From CAZWUW01 sp964636895 (GTDB lineage Bacteria > Bacillota > Thermincolia > Thermincolales > CAZWUW01): a stretch of DNA of 27,685 nucleotides. A model generated the notes under the pieces. It was not told the origin of the DNA. It saw nothing but the letters and a program-made list of their open reading frames with translations, and did not search any database. Every line of letters starts with the position of its first letter. Position 1 is the stretch's first letter. Positions 16,582-24,392 of this stretch are shown piece after piece. Position numbers and translations under genes: made by a program. The stretch is from assembly GCA_964636895.1 (NCBI GenBank), contig CAZWUW010000040.1, positions 1-27,685 of the forward strand, read 5' to 3'.

Positions 16582-17073
16582 TTAGCCTACATCTTTAAAT
16601 TTACTTGCCGGCGCGTTGCATATGGGACATTTGTCAGGCGCGCTGTCGGCACTAATATTGCCGCATACTTCACAAACATAGTACACTGCATCAGCCTTTT
16701 GTGATAGCGTTGCCAAGGCCTTTTGATAGAAGCCGGCATGGACCTTTTCGGCCTCGTTGGCCAGTTCAAAGGAACGCAGGGCCTGTTTTTGCCCTTCTTT
16801 TTCTGCGACAGTAATAAAATCGGGATACATGGCGGTAAATTCGTATGTTTCCCCTTCTACCGCCGCCTGCAGGTTTTCTGCCGTAGTCTTTACTGCCCCC
16901 ATAGCCCTTAACTGACTCATGGCATGAATAGTTTCCGCTTCCGCGGCAGCGCGAAACAATTTGGCCACCCCGGGGTAACCCTCTTCATCAGCTTTTCTGG
17001 CAAAAGCCAAATACTTGCGGTTTGCTTGGGACTCCCCGGCAAACGCCGACTTCAAATTGTCATCTGTACCCAT
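16582..17073 (-). CDS. rbr: rubrerythrin
   Basis: 163 residues. The N-terminal four-helix diiron domain has GESQANRKY, EAETIHA and, in the second pair, EGETYEF and NEAEKVHAGFY. The C-terminal rubredoxin-like domain has CEVC and CPIC pairs for one Fe(SCys)4 site. It reduces hydrogen peroxide to water with electrons from rubredoxin/NADH, the main peroxide defence of anaerobes. ATG start with GGAGG about 7 bases upstream. Probably monocistronic, with its own promoter and terminator. Confidence 0.95.
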   Translation of the reverse strand: MGTDDNLKSAFAGESQANRKYLAFARKADEEGYPGVAKLFRAAAEAETIHAMSQLRAMGAVKTTAENLQAAVEGETYEFTAMYPDFITVAEKEGQKQALRSFELANEAEKVHAGFYQKALATLSQKADAVYYVCEVCGNISADSAPDKCPICNAPASKFKDVG

Positions 17074-17158
17074 TCTACTACCTCCTGATATTTATTTAGC
17101 CAATATATTTTACCCAAAAAGTACTCAGGGACACCCTCCGCCATTAGTATTATTTTCT

Positions 17159-17187
17159 ATAGTAATTATTATTAACCTCTTTGTCAA
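17159..17187 (-). promoter_or_regulatory. sigma-A promoter of rubrerythrin
   Basis: Minus strand TTGACA (17182-17187), 17 bases, TACTAT (17159-17164). The spacer contains an AT-rich imperfect palindrome (TTAATAATAATTA) that loosely resembles a PerR site; that reading is weak. Confidence 0.55.
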
Positions 17188-17254
17188 TACTGTCACCTTA
17201 CACATATTATGGTTATAGCTTTTGGACTAATTTCTATCCCTGGGGGCAATTGCT

Positions 17255-17788
17255 ATGACAGGCCGACGTAATAACCCTTCACCGGTCAATACCCTTACCA
17301 TTTGTTCCATAATGGCTGCCATCACCGCTTTACTGCAGTTATCGGCGGTTTTTGTGCCGGCTGCCGGACATGTTTTGAGTGCCTTTTGCACCTTGCCGGT
17401 AGCCATTGCCACTGTTGTCCGGCCGGTGGGTGGTATCGCCGCTACGGTAGTGGCAGCACTGATTATTGGCCTAGTACAACCTCTGGAAATACCGGTGCTC
17501 CTTTTAACCGCCGCTCCACTGGGCTGGCTGCTGGCCATTGGTCTGGTCACCGGCCGCAATAGATGGTTCAGTATAGCTGCAAGCAGTACCGTTTTCTTTA
17601 CCGGCAGCGCACTGCTGACGTATTTTGCCGGCCAACTCGTTTTTGGCGGGGCTATTGGCAGCAGTGTTTTTTACCGGCTTTTGATCTTGAACGCCTTGTT
17701 TTCGTTATTTTATACAATTGTATGGGAAATTTTTATCAGACAGACGCTCTCCCGACTAGCTCTCTTTTTCCCATATCTACGCATATAG
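17255..17788 (+). CDS. predicted integral membrane protein, possibly ECF-transporter S-component-like
   Basis: 177 residues, five to six hydrophobic helices and a short polar N-terminus. Segments include LPVAIATVVRPVGGIAATVVAALIIGLV and LTAAPLGWLLAIGLVTG, with small residues in the helices as in substrate-binding S components of energy-coupling factor transporters, but no diagnostic motif is visible. ATG start with only a GGGGG site about 9 bases upstream. It is divergent from rubrerythrin and 87 bases ahead of another membrane gene. Function unknown; the frame is long and consistent with a membrane protein. Confidence 0.65.
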   Translation: MTGRRNNPSPVNTLTICSIMAAITALLQLSAVFVPAAGHVLSAFCTLPVAIATVVRPVGGIAATVVAALIIGLVQPLEIPVLLLTAAPLGWLLAIGLVTGRNRWFSIAASSTVFFTGSALLTYFAGQLVFGGAIGSSVFYRLLILNALFSLFYTIVWEIFIRQTLSRLALFFPYLRI

Positions 17789-17875
17789 ATTTTGTGCGCT
17801 AAATTTCGACATTTTTCTACTAATATTCATGATTATTTGCCCGCCACTACGCAAACTAAGCCGCGGGGTAAATGT

Positions 17876-18327
17876 ATGTTAAACCAAAATTATTTGATTA
17901 TGCTGGGCATATTGATAATTGAAATTGTACTTTTCATACTGTTTATTGATAAAACGCATAAGAAAAAACTTGTAAGCACTTACTTGTTTTCCGTATGCAC
18001 TGCTACCCTGCTCGACAGTCTCTCCATAGCCCTGAAGCTTTGGTATTACCCTATAAACCTACTGCCGGGGGCCGGCATTAACCTTCCCGCAGCTTTTTTG
18101 TATTACCCATTTTTTGCTTTTTTCTTTGTCCAGTTTTTACCTCAACGCAGGTGGTTTCTGTATATTGTTTTTTTGCGCTGATAAGCTTACTGGCCGAAAT
18201 CGCTCTCTTACAGTTTACATATTTAGTAGTATACGGACCACAGATGTTTTACGGACTTGCCTATGCTCAATATTTGCTTACTTACCTGGCTCTAAGCAAA
18301 TACGTCACCTGGCTTGAACGCAACTAG
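17876..18327 (+). pseudogene. frameshifted small membrane protein (CBO0543-family-like)
   Basis: The frame starting MLNQNYLIML runs through three hydrophobic helices to VFLR and stops at 18181. In the -1 frame the protein continues at once as FFALISLLAEIALLQF, then YGPQMFYGLAYAQYLL and ends KYVTWLERN at 18327. Together they make about 150 residues with four to five helices, the length and closing pattern of CBO0543-type integral membrane proteins. The break falls in T7 at 18168-18174, read in frame as T TTT TTG, a heptamer that can also support -1 ribosomal slippage. It may be a true pseudogene, a phase-variable tract, programmed frameshifting or a sequencing error. Family name is tentative. 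Confidence 0.65.
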
Positions 18328-18382
18328 CGCGCAGCGTTGACGGGGCACTAGCCGCATGTTATTGCTATTATTACGTACAAGG

Positions 18383-18410
18383 CACTGAATCGAAAATAAT
18401 ACATAAAATA
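18383..18410 (+). promoter_or_regulatory. sigma-K-like promoter candidate before the Mnx-like operon
   Basis: CAC (18383-18385), 16 bases after the AC, then CATAAAATA (18402-18410), matching the mother-cell sigma-K pattern AC...CATAnnnTA. It lies 43 bases before the first gene. The Bacillus SG-1 mnx operon is reported to follow a sigma-K-type site, which makes this more than a chance match. The region is AT-rich, so caution is due. Confidence 0.45.
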
Positions 18411-18452
18411 TAAATAAAAATTATTATGTTGTAATTTAAGGAGGTAATCAAT

Positions 18453-18758
18453 TTGCATGACCAAAAAAAGTCCTGTCCTAAGCATAAGGGATTATCTGAG
18501 GAGTGCAAGGGGTTTATAGGCAAGAGCGTTTTGCTAATTACCTCAGGGGAACAGATGCAGATTCTGGGTCAGGTGTTCCGGCCAATTTTTTGCGGCAAAG
18601 TGACCAGGGTTACCGAGGATACTGTTACTCTGTTCCCGGTTCAAATCCGGATGCACAACGCCCCTGAGTTTGTTTTTCCGACCCCGCTGATTTTTAACCA
18701 TGACAGAATAGTAGTGGTGGCGCCTTTTGATTGTGATGTAAGATTCCCCTTAACCTAG
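18453..18758 (+). CDS. small MnxE/MnxF-like accessory subunit
   Basis: 101 residues from TTG 18453, supported by AGGAGGT seven bases upstream. No signal peptide or membrane helix. Cys at 8, 18, 47 and 94 and His at 2, 11, 68 and 83 could bind metal. From residue 18 the pattern CxGxxGKxxL, a Gly-Val strand, EDTV and a following strand resembles a small beta-barrel, and the same pattern recurs in the next gene, so the two look like diverged paralogues. In Bacillus two small proteins, MnxE and MnxF, precede and form the scaffold of the multicopper oxidase MnxG; position and size suggest the same role here. Assignment rests on context, not on recognised sequence identity. Confidence 0.7.
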   Translation: MHDQKKSCPKHKGLSEECKGFIGKSVLLITSGEQMQILGQVFRPIFCGKVTRVTEDTVTLFPVQIRMHNAPEFVFPTPLIFNHDRIVVVAPFDCDVRFPLT

Positions 18759-18774
18759 AAAGGTGGGTTGTCAA

Positions 18775-19164
18775 GTGAGCCATATGAATACTATAGCAGC
18801 GGACTTTTGTGCCGGCTTGGGTAAAAAAGCCCTATTTTTACTCGCTTCCTTTCCTTTTTTCATTGTAGGTATTGTAAAAGCCGTAGGAGAAGATTTTGTG
18901 ATGGTTAAAGCTAAATTTGGCGTGCCGATTCAGTTAAAAAACATCCGCTTCCGAATTCATTTTGACAATATTGACGCTTATTTTGTTGAAGATGGTGAAT
19001 ACGCAATTCCCAAGTTTGAAGCTGATCAAGATGATGATGACGATGATGATGACAATGGTAATGACGACAACAATGAGGATAATGACAATAATGATGACAA
19101 TGATGACAATGATAGCAATGATGGTAATGGCGATGACGATAACAACAACGATGATGATAATTAG
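18775..19164 (+). CDS. small MnxE/MnxF-like subunit with Asp/Asn-rich tail
   Basis: 129 residues from GTG 18775, eight bases after AAAGGTGG; a GTG at 18763 would overlap the ribosome site. Residues 1-83 form a folded-looking domain (CAGLGKKALFLL, GIVKAVGEDFVMV, then FGVPIQLKNIRFRIHFDNID) that parallels the preceding gene. Residues 84-129 are almost wholly Asp, Asn, Gly, Glu and Ser, giving a very acidic, disordered tail. Such tails bind divalent cations or mineral surfaces. It starts 16 bases after the first small gene and ends 11 bases before the oxidase, so all three are one operon. A Mn or Cu loading role is inference. Confidence 0.75.
   Translation: MSHMNTIAADFCAGLGKKALFLLASFPFFIVGIVKAVGEDFVMVKAKFGVPIQLKNIRFRIHFDNIDAYFVEDGEYAIPKFEADQDDDDDDDDNGNDDNNEDNDNNDDNDDNDSNDGNGDDDNNNDDDN
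19024..19161 (+). repeat. GAT/GAC/AAT triplet-repeat tract encoding the Asp/Asn tail
   Basis: About 138 bases of imperfect GAY/AAY triplets with scattered GGT/AGC/GAG. The low-complexity tract stays in frame and stops at the gene's TAG. Repeats of this kind can change length by slippage, so the tail length may vary between strains. Confidence 0.85.
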
Positions 19165-19175
19165 GATGATGCTTG

Positions 19176-22100
19176 ATGAAAATACGAAAATATCACGTTG
19201 TAGGCCTTCAGTTGAAGATTGTCTATAACAAATTCGGTGATCATGACCCTGATGGTCTGCTATATATACTCAAAGAAAACGAAGAACAAATAAAAGCCCT
19301 GGTAGCCGATAACCCCAATATCCCTGTGACGCTGGTAGAACCCCTGGTCCTGCGGGCCAATCAGGGAGAAACCATTGAGGTTACTTTTGAGAACCAGCTG
19401 CCATTCCCGGCTTCTATTCATGTCCATGGGGTGGAATATAATGTACAGGATTCCGACGGTGCTTTTGTCGGGCAGAATAACAACACCACTATATTACCCG
19501 GCCAAACCGTTGTTTACCGTTGGTTTGCCGACCTGCATGGGGTGTTCCATTTTGGTGACCTGGGCAACTCCCTGGCAATGGAGGACGGCAGCAATGTCCA
19601 CGGGTTGTTTGGCGCTTTGATCGTCGAATTTCCGGGGTCCACCTGGACCCATCCGGAAACCGGTGCCGAGTTATTAAGCGGCACCATTGCCGATATTCAT
19701 AACCCCTTTCTGCCGGAACGGCGGGAGTTCTGTGTCTTCTTCCATGATGAAGCGGAGATCCTTGACATTAACGGGAATAAGCCCACCAATCCCATGACCG
19801 GTCTGCCTGAATCCACCATGTCCATTAATTACCGTTCAGAGCCAATGAGAAACCGAATGCGCTTAATTATGGACGGAATTGTCTGCCCCGGCTGTCAGGG
19901 GGAAGAAGTACACCATGATTCGTGGCCTTTCGGCGACCCGGCCACACCCGTATTCCGGGGTTATGTAGGGGACCCTGCGAGGGTCTGCCTTATTCACGGC
20001 GGGGTCAAAGAAACCCATGTCTTTCACTGGCATGTACATCAATGGCGGCGGGAATCCAATGACGTCGGTTCGGAACAGCTGGATTCCCAGTCTATCAGCC
20101 CACAGAAAACCTTTATCATAGACGCGCTGTATGGAATCGGCAGCTTGCAGGGCACCAGAGGCGATTCCATATATCACTGTCACCTTTATCCCCATTTTAA
20201 TGAAGGAATGTGGGGAATTATCAGGTCTATCGACAGGCTGGAGGACGGGACCAGGTTTTATCCTGACGGCACACCGGTGCCGGCTCTAATACCCCTGCCA
20301 GACCGGCCCGCACCGCCTGTACCAACCACCCAACATCCCGGTTATCCCCACTTCCTTGCCGGAACTCCCGGCGAAAAGGCGCTGCGCCCGCCGCTAACGG
20401 GCTTGCGGGAACCTACTCCTTTGGAAATAGCTAATTTTGACCCTAACCCTGTACCGGGTGCGCCTTTTGTCAATTCCTGCCCAGAGGGTGCCCCCGTCAG
20501 GCAATTTCATATTGTGGCCATTCAGCTGCCCCTTATTTACAATGATGCCGGCTGGTTCGACCCCGAAGGACGGATATATGTGCTGGCTGAAGACGAAGAG
20601 GCTGTATTGTTGGGGCGCAAAAGGCCGGAACCCCTGTTTTTGCGGGCCAATGCCGGCGATTGTATAGATTTTTTGTTTGAAAACAAGCTGCCTGAAACGC
20701 TGGGCCCCAGTCCATTCCAGTTGGAGGTCAGAACTTATGAGGCCGGGATGCACGTGCACTTCGTCAAGTTCGACCCCATCGCTTCCGACGGGGCCAATGT
20801 AGGCTGGAATTACGATTCCGGTACGTCAAGCGGCCAGACCATCCGCTATCGCTGGTTTGCCGATGTGGAACTGAAAACAGTGTTTTTCCATGATCACCTG
20901 TTTCCCAATGAACATCAGCAGCACGGACTGTTCGCGGCCCTTGTTGTTGAACCGGCAGGTTCCACTTATCATGACCCCTTTACCGGCGAGGAGATCAGGA
21001 GCGGGGCCCATGCCATTATCAAAAATCCTTTCATTCCCGATTTCAGAGAATTCTGTTTAGCTGTTCATGACTTTGTCTTTGCCTTTGATGCCCAAGGCCA
21101 GCCGCTCAATCCGCCGCCCTTCCCAGGTGTGTCGGAAGATCCCGGGGTGATGGCCTATAATTATAAAAATGAACCCTTCCAATTCCGCCGTCTGCCGGAT
21201 CCGGCCTATGTCTTCAGCTCCTTTGTGCACGGGGACCCGGTAACCCCCCTCTTTGAAGCCTATGCCGGAGACCCTGTGCGTATCCACTTGATTGACGGGG
21301 CCCATGAAGAGCAGCACAGTTTTGCGGTGCACAATATCAAGTGGAATAAAGACCGGCGGGATGTCCATTCCCCCCTGGAGCAGCAGCAGACCCTCGGCAT
21401 TTCCGAAGCCTTTAATTTTGAGTTTGAGGTAGAGCCCCAGGGAGAAAAGGATTATGACCTGCTCTATACCAGCTCTGCAATTGATGACCTTTGGTTAGGC
21501 TGCTGGGGTTTGATCCGGGTTTACGGACAAAAGGTGCCTCATTTATTAGCGCTGGATGACCGGCCGGAACCGCCCAAGCGGACCATACCCTTACCCCGGC
21601 GGACCGGGGAAGTGCCGCTCCCGGCCAATGAAAAAGGCAAACCCTGTCCCAAAGGTGCAAGAGTACGCAAGTACCACCTGGTGGCCCTGGAACGCCGGAT
21701 TAACTACAACAGCTTTGAGGATCATGACCCTGCCGGCTTGATTTTTGTGCTGGCCGATGAAGTTCAGGACATTATTGCCGGTAATAAAAACCCTGAGCCG
21801 CTGGTTTTACGGGCCAATGTAAACGAGTGTATCGAAATCACCGTCAGCAACGGCCTGCCTCAAGATTTGCCCATCCATACCCACCCGGAAGTGCCGGTGG
21901 AAGCCTTTTGGCCGCCGTCTTCCCGGATTTCTTTACACCCGCAGATGCTGCAGTACTTTGTGCGGGGCTCGGACGGGGCGACGGTGGGCTTCAACCCGGA
22001 TCAGACCGTCGCTCCCGGCGAAACCGTAACCTACCGTTGGTATGCCGACCAACCTTATGGCGTGATTAACCTGGTGGATTACGGGGACCTTAGAAGTCAC

Positions 22101-22844
22101 CGCCATCATGGCCTGTGGGCGGTGCTGGTGGTTGAGCCGGAAGGTTCCAGGTGGCTGCACCCGGTTACCGGCCAACCTCTTAAAAAGGGCGCCGAGGCCG
22201 TTATTGCACCGCCGTTTTTGCCGGCCATCAGGGAATTTGTGGTAATCATGCAAGACGGAATTTTTATATTGAATAAAGATGATCAGCAGATTCCCGATAC
22301 GGACAATTTATTGATTAAAAATTTTCCTGATGCCGACGGCCGGGTTGAACTGGATACCGTGCCACCTGAAGAAAACGAACCTGAAGACGCCGAGGACCAG
22401 GGGCAGAAGGCCTTTAATTACCGTGCCGAGAGATTCCGCAACCGCCTTGAAGCACATCCCTTTATTCAGGAAATATTCAGTTCCGGGATTCATGGCGACC
22501 CGGCTACACCACTATTCCGGGCTTACGCAGGTGACCCCGTAACCATCCGGCTGGCTATGCCGGGAGATAAACCAAGGAACCATAGTTTTCATATTCATGG
22601 TTATAAATGGCGCGAGCAGAATAAAGATGCAAACAGCCCGGCTGTGGCCGTCGATAATGCGGTTACGGCCAATTACCGCAACAACATGGACCTGTTTTAC
22701 GGCGCCGGAGGCCTGGATAAACTCACCGGCGATTATATGTACCGCTCCGGCGTAATCCGATGGGATATCCAGATGGGCATGTGGGGCATCATCAGGGTAT
22801 TTGCCGGACCGCAGGATGATTTGCTGCCGCTCCCGGTTGTCTGA
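19176..22844 (+). CDS. mnxG: six-domain multicopper oxidase, MnxG-like (putative Mn(II) oxidase)
   Basis: 1,222 residues from ATG 19176 (a TTG one codon earlier is possible). Three two-domain repeats start near residues 4, 441 and 830 with (R)K/QYHxVxLxxxI-type strands and YN..GDHDP-like segments. Domain 2 holds HVFHWH (281-286) and HCHLYPHFNEGM with type 1 Cys C335, H340 and axial M345. Domain 3 holds HVH (526, 528) and FHDHLF (572, 574). Thus the L3/L4 ligand set precedes L1/L2. Other sites are decayed: domain 1 keeps HVH 82/84, domain 5 HTH 901/903, domain 6 HSFHIH (1136-1141) without a partner Cys. There is no signal peptide, as expected for a spore-coat protein. Length, six-domain form and two small genes upstream match Bacillus MnxG, which oxidises Mn(II) to Mn oxide using O2. 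A ferroxidase or cuprous oxidase role remains possible. Confidence 0.88.
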   Translation: MKIRKYHVVGLQLKIVYNKFGDHDPDGLLYILKENEEQIKALVADNPNIPVTLVEPLVLRANQGETIEVTFENQLPFPASIHVHGVEYNVQDSDGAFVGQNNNTTILPGQTVVYRWFADLHGVFHFGDLGNSLAMEDGSNVHGLFGALIVEFPGSTWTHPETGAELLSGTIADIHNPFLPERREFCVFFHDEAEILDINGNKPTNPMTGLPESTMSINYRSEPMRNRMRLIMDGIVCPGCQGEEVHHDSWPFGDPATPVFRGYVGDPARVCLIHGGVKETHVFHWHVHQWRRESNDVGSEQLDSQSISPQKTFIIDALYGIGSLQGTRGDSIYHCHLYPHFNEGMWGIIRSIDRLEDGTRFYPDGTPVPALIPLPDRPAPPVPTTQHPGYPHFLAGTPGEKALRPPLTGLREPTPLEIANFDPNPVPGAPFVNSCPEGAPVRQFHIVAIQLPLIYNDAGWFDPEGRIYVLAEDEEAVLLGRKRPEPLFLRANAGDCIDFLFENKLPETLGPSPFQLEVRTYEAGMHVHFVKFDPIASDGANVGWNYDSGTSSGQTIRYRWFADVELKTVFFHDHLFPNEHQQHGLFAALVVEPAGSTYHDPFTGEEIRSGAHAIIKNPFIPDFREFCLAVHDFVFAFDAQGQPLNPPPFPGVSEDPGVMAYNYKNEPFQFRRLPDPAYVFSSFVHGDPVTPLFEAYAGDPVRIHLIDGAHEEQHSFAVHNIKWNKDRRDVHSPLEQQQTLGISEAFNFEFEVEPQGEKDYDLLYTSSAIDDLWLGCWGLIRVYGQKVPHLLALDDRPEPPKRTIPLPRRTGEVPLPANEKGKPCPKGARVRKYHLVALERRINYNSFEDHDPAGLIFVLADEVQDIIAGNKNPEPLVLRANVNECIEITVSNGLPQDLPIHTHPEVPVEAFWPPSSRISLHPQMLQYFVRGSDGATVGFNPDQTVAPGETVTYRWYADQPYGVINLVDYGDLRSHRHHGLWAVLVVEPEGSRWLHPVTGQPLKKGAEAVIAPPFLPAIREFVVIMQDGIFILNKDDQQIPDTDNLLIKNFPDADGRVELDTVPPEENEPEDAEDQGQKAFNYRAERFRNRLEAHPFIQEIFSSGIHGDPATPLFRAYAGDPVTIRLAMPGDKPRNHSFHIHGYKWREQNKDANSPAVAVDNAVTANYRNNMDLFYGAGGLDKLTGDYMYRSGVIRWDIQMGMWGIIRVFAGPQDDLLPLPVV

Positions 22845-22895
22845 TACAATAGTCACGCGCATTCATACCATTCCCCCGCGAAAGGCCACCGGCTC

Positions 22896-22924
22896 TTTCC
22901 AAGTTGCATTGCCGGTAGTATAAT
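22896..22924 (+). promoter_or_regulatory. promoter candidate for the GNAT gene
   Basis: TATAAT (22919-22924) preceded at 17 bases by a weak -35, TTTCCA (22896-22901). Confidence 0.35.
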
Positions 22925-22957
22925 TATTCATGTAGCTAAAAGGGGGAGGAATCACAT

Positions 22958-23413
22958 ATGTTGTTTCGCAAAGCAAAAATAACGGACGTGGAAGCCATCC
23001 ACGCCCTGATTACCCACTATGCCGATGAAGGATTAATGTTAGCCCGGTCCAGGGCCAAACTTTATGAAAGCATCAGAGAATTTTCAGTGACGGTGGATAA
23101 CTACAGAATAGTCGGAGTCGGGTCATTACATATCATCTGGGAAGACCTGGCCGAAATTCGCGCGCTGGCCGTTGCGCCGGAATTTAAAGGCCGGGATATC
23201 GGCCGCACCTTAGTGCAAATGTTTCTGCAGGAGGCGAAAGACTTAGGCATCCCGCAAGTATTCACCCTTACTTACCAACCCGGTTTTTTTGAAAAGTGCG
23301 GTTTTGGCATCGTCACCAAGGATAAGCTGCCGCATAAAGTATGGCGGGAATGCATCGACTGTCCAAAGTTCCCCAACTGCGAGGAAAGCGCTCTAATGGC
23401 CGATACTATGTAA
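22958..23413 (+). CDS. GNAT N-acetyltransferase, ArgA-like short form
   Basis: 151 residues, single GNAT domain. It opens RKAKITDVEAIHALITHYADEG, continues WEDLAEIRALAVAPEFKGRDIGRTLV, where the RDIGRT loop contacts the acetyl-CoA pyrophosphate, and ends with a Cys-rich CIDCPKFPNC segment. This matches the short stand-alone N-acetylglutamate synthase-like acetyltransferases of Firmicutes, which acetylate glutamate for arginine synthesis, but no arg gene is nearby. ATG start with GGGGGAGG. Its last 8 bases overlap the convergent phosphate transporter gene. Confidence 0.87.
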   Translation: MLFRKAKITDVEAIHALITHYADEGLMLARSRAKLYESIREFSVTVDNYRIVGVGSLHIIWEDLAEIRALAVAPEFKGRDIGRTLVQMFLQEAKDLGIPQVFTLTYQPGFFEKCGFGIVTKDKLPHKVWRECIDCPKFPNCEESALMADTM

Positions 23414-24392
23414 TTAGCTTGATTAGCGAAAAAATCAATGCTGCCAAAATGGCGCTTATAGGCGCGGTCATGATCCAGGCACTGATAATATTCAGGGCTA
23501 CTCCCCAGCGCACCGCAGTAAGTCTTTTGGTAGCACCGACCCCCATAATGGCAGAAGAAGCCACATGAGTAGTACTGACCGGCGCACCAAAAAAGGTTGC
23601 TCCAAGTATAACCAGCGAAGAAGCTGTATCAGAAGCAAAGCCGTTAATGGGTTCCAGGCGCATGATCCTGGAGCCCATTGTCTTTATAATTCGCCAGCCA
23701 CCCATTGAGGTCCCCGCCGCCATGGCTGTAGCACACGCCAATACAACCCATAACGGCACTGTAAATTGCTGCAAGTAGCCTGCGGCCACAAGGGCGGCGG
23801 CAATTATCCCCATAGACTTCTGGGCATCATTGGAACCGTGGCTAAAGGCTATAAAAGCTGCGGAAAATATCTGCAGGCGGGCAAAATGCCCGCTGGCCTT
23901 GCGCGGTGAAGTCCGCCTAAATATCCAGAGCAATAAAATCATCAAAAGAAAACCGATGGCAAAGCCTATCAACGGTGAAACCAGCAACGGAAGAACCACT
24001 TTTTTCATCAGGCCCTGATAATTTAGTACCCCAAACCCGTTTTGCGCCGCCACACTGCCTATAATACCGCCAATCAGGGCATGGGAAGAACTGCTGGGCA
24101 GCCCGAAATACCAGGTTACCAGGTTCCAGATGATTGCTCCGGCCAAAGCGCCAATCAGCACCTCGGACGTAATAAACTGCGGGTTGACAATCCCTTTACC
24201 GATAGTAGCCGCCACCTCGGTACTTACCAGCGCGCCCACAAAATTCAATACTGCGGCCATAATAATGGCCTGTCTGGGAGTTAATACCCTGGTTGAGACG
24301 GACGCTGCCACAGCATTGGCCGTGTCATGAAAACCGTTAATGAAATCAAACACCAGCGCCAGCAAAATCACTATAACTAACAGACTAAGCAT
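23406..24392 (-). CDS. pit: PiT-family inorganic phosphate transporter
   Basis: 328 residues, about ten membrane helices. Both PiT signature repeats are present: DFINGFHDTANAVA near 16 in the first half and FIAFSHGSNDAQKS in the second half. It imports phosphate, usually as a metal-phosphate complex, with protons or sodium. The start overlaps the DUF47 stop by 8 bases, so the two are coupled. Substrate could include other oxyanions. Confidence 0.94.
   Translation of the reverse strand: MLSLLVIVILLALVFDFINGFHDTANAVAASVSTRVLTPRQAIIMAAVLNFVGALVSTEVAATIGKGIVNPQFITSEVLIGALAGAIIWNLVTWYFGLPSSSSHALIGGIIGSVAAQNGFGVLNYQGLMKKVVLPLLVSPLIGFAIGFLLMILLLWIFRRTSPRKASGHFARLQIFSAAFIAFSHGSNDAQKSMGIIAAALVAAGYLQQFTVPLWVVLACATAMAAGTSMGGWRIIKTMGSRIMRLEPINGFASDTASSLVILGATFFGAPVSTTHVASSAIMGVGATKRLTAVRWGVALNIISAWIMTAPISAILAALIFSLIKLIT

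Noticed and set aside
18114..18317. Separate 67-residue plus-strand gene.
   Set aside because: It is in the wrong frame relative to the membrane protein. The real continuation of that protein is in the -1 frame after the T7 run and fits membrane composition better.
19024..19161. Triplet-repeat tract as a CRISPR array or non-coding satellite.
   Set aside because: There are no spacer/repeat units. The tract stays in frame within one gene and ends at its stop codon.
19176..22844. Three-fold repetition in the oxidase as an assembly or recent-duplication artefact.
   Set aside because: The three repeats are strongly diverged in DNA and in ligand residues, so they are ancient domains of one protein.
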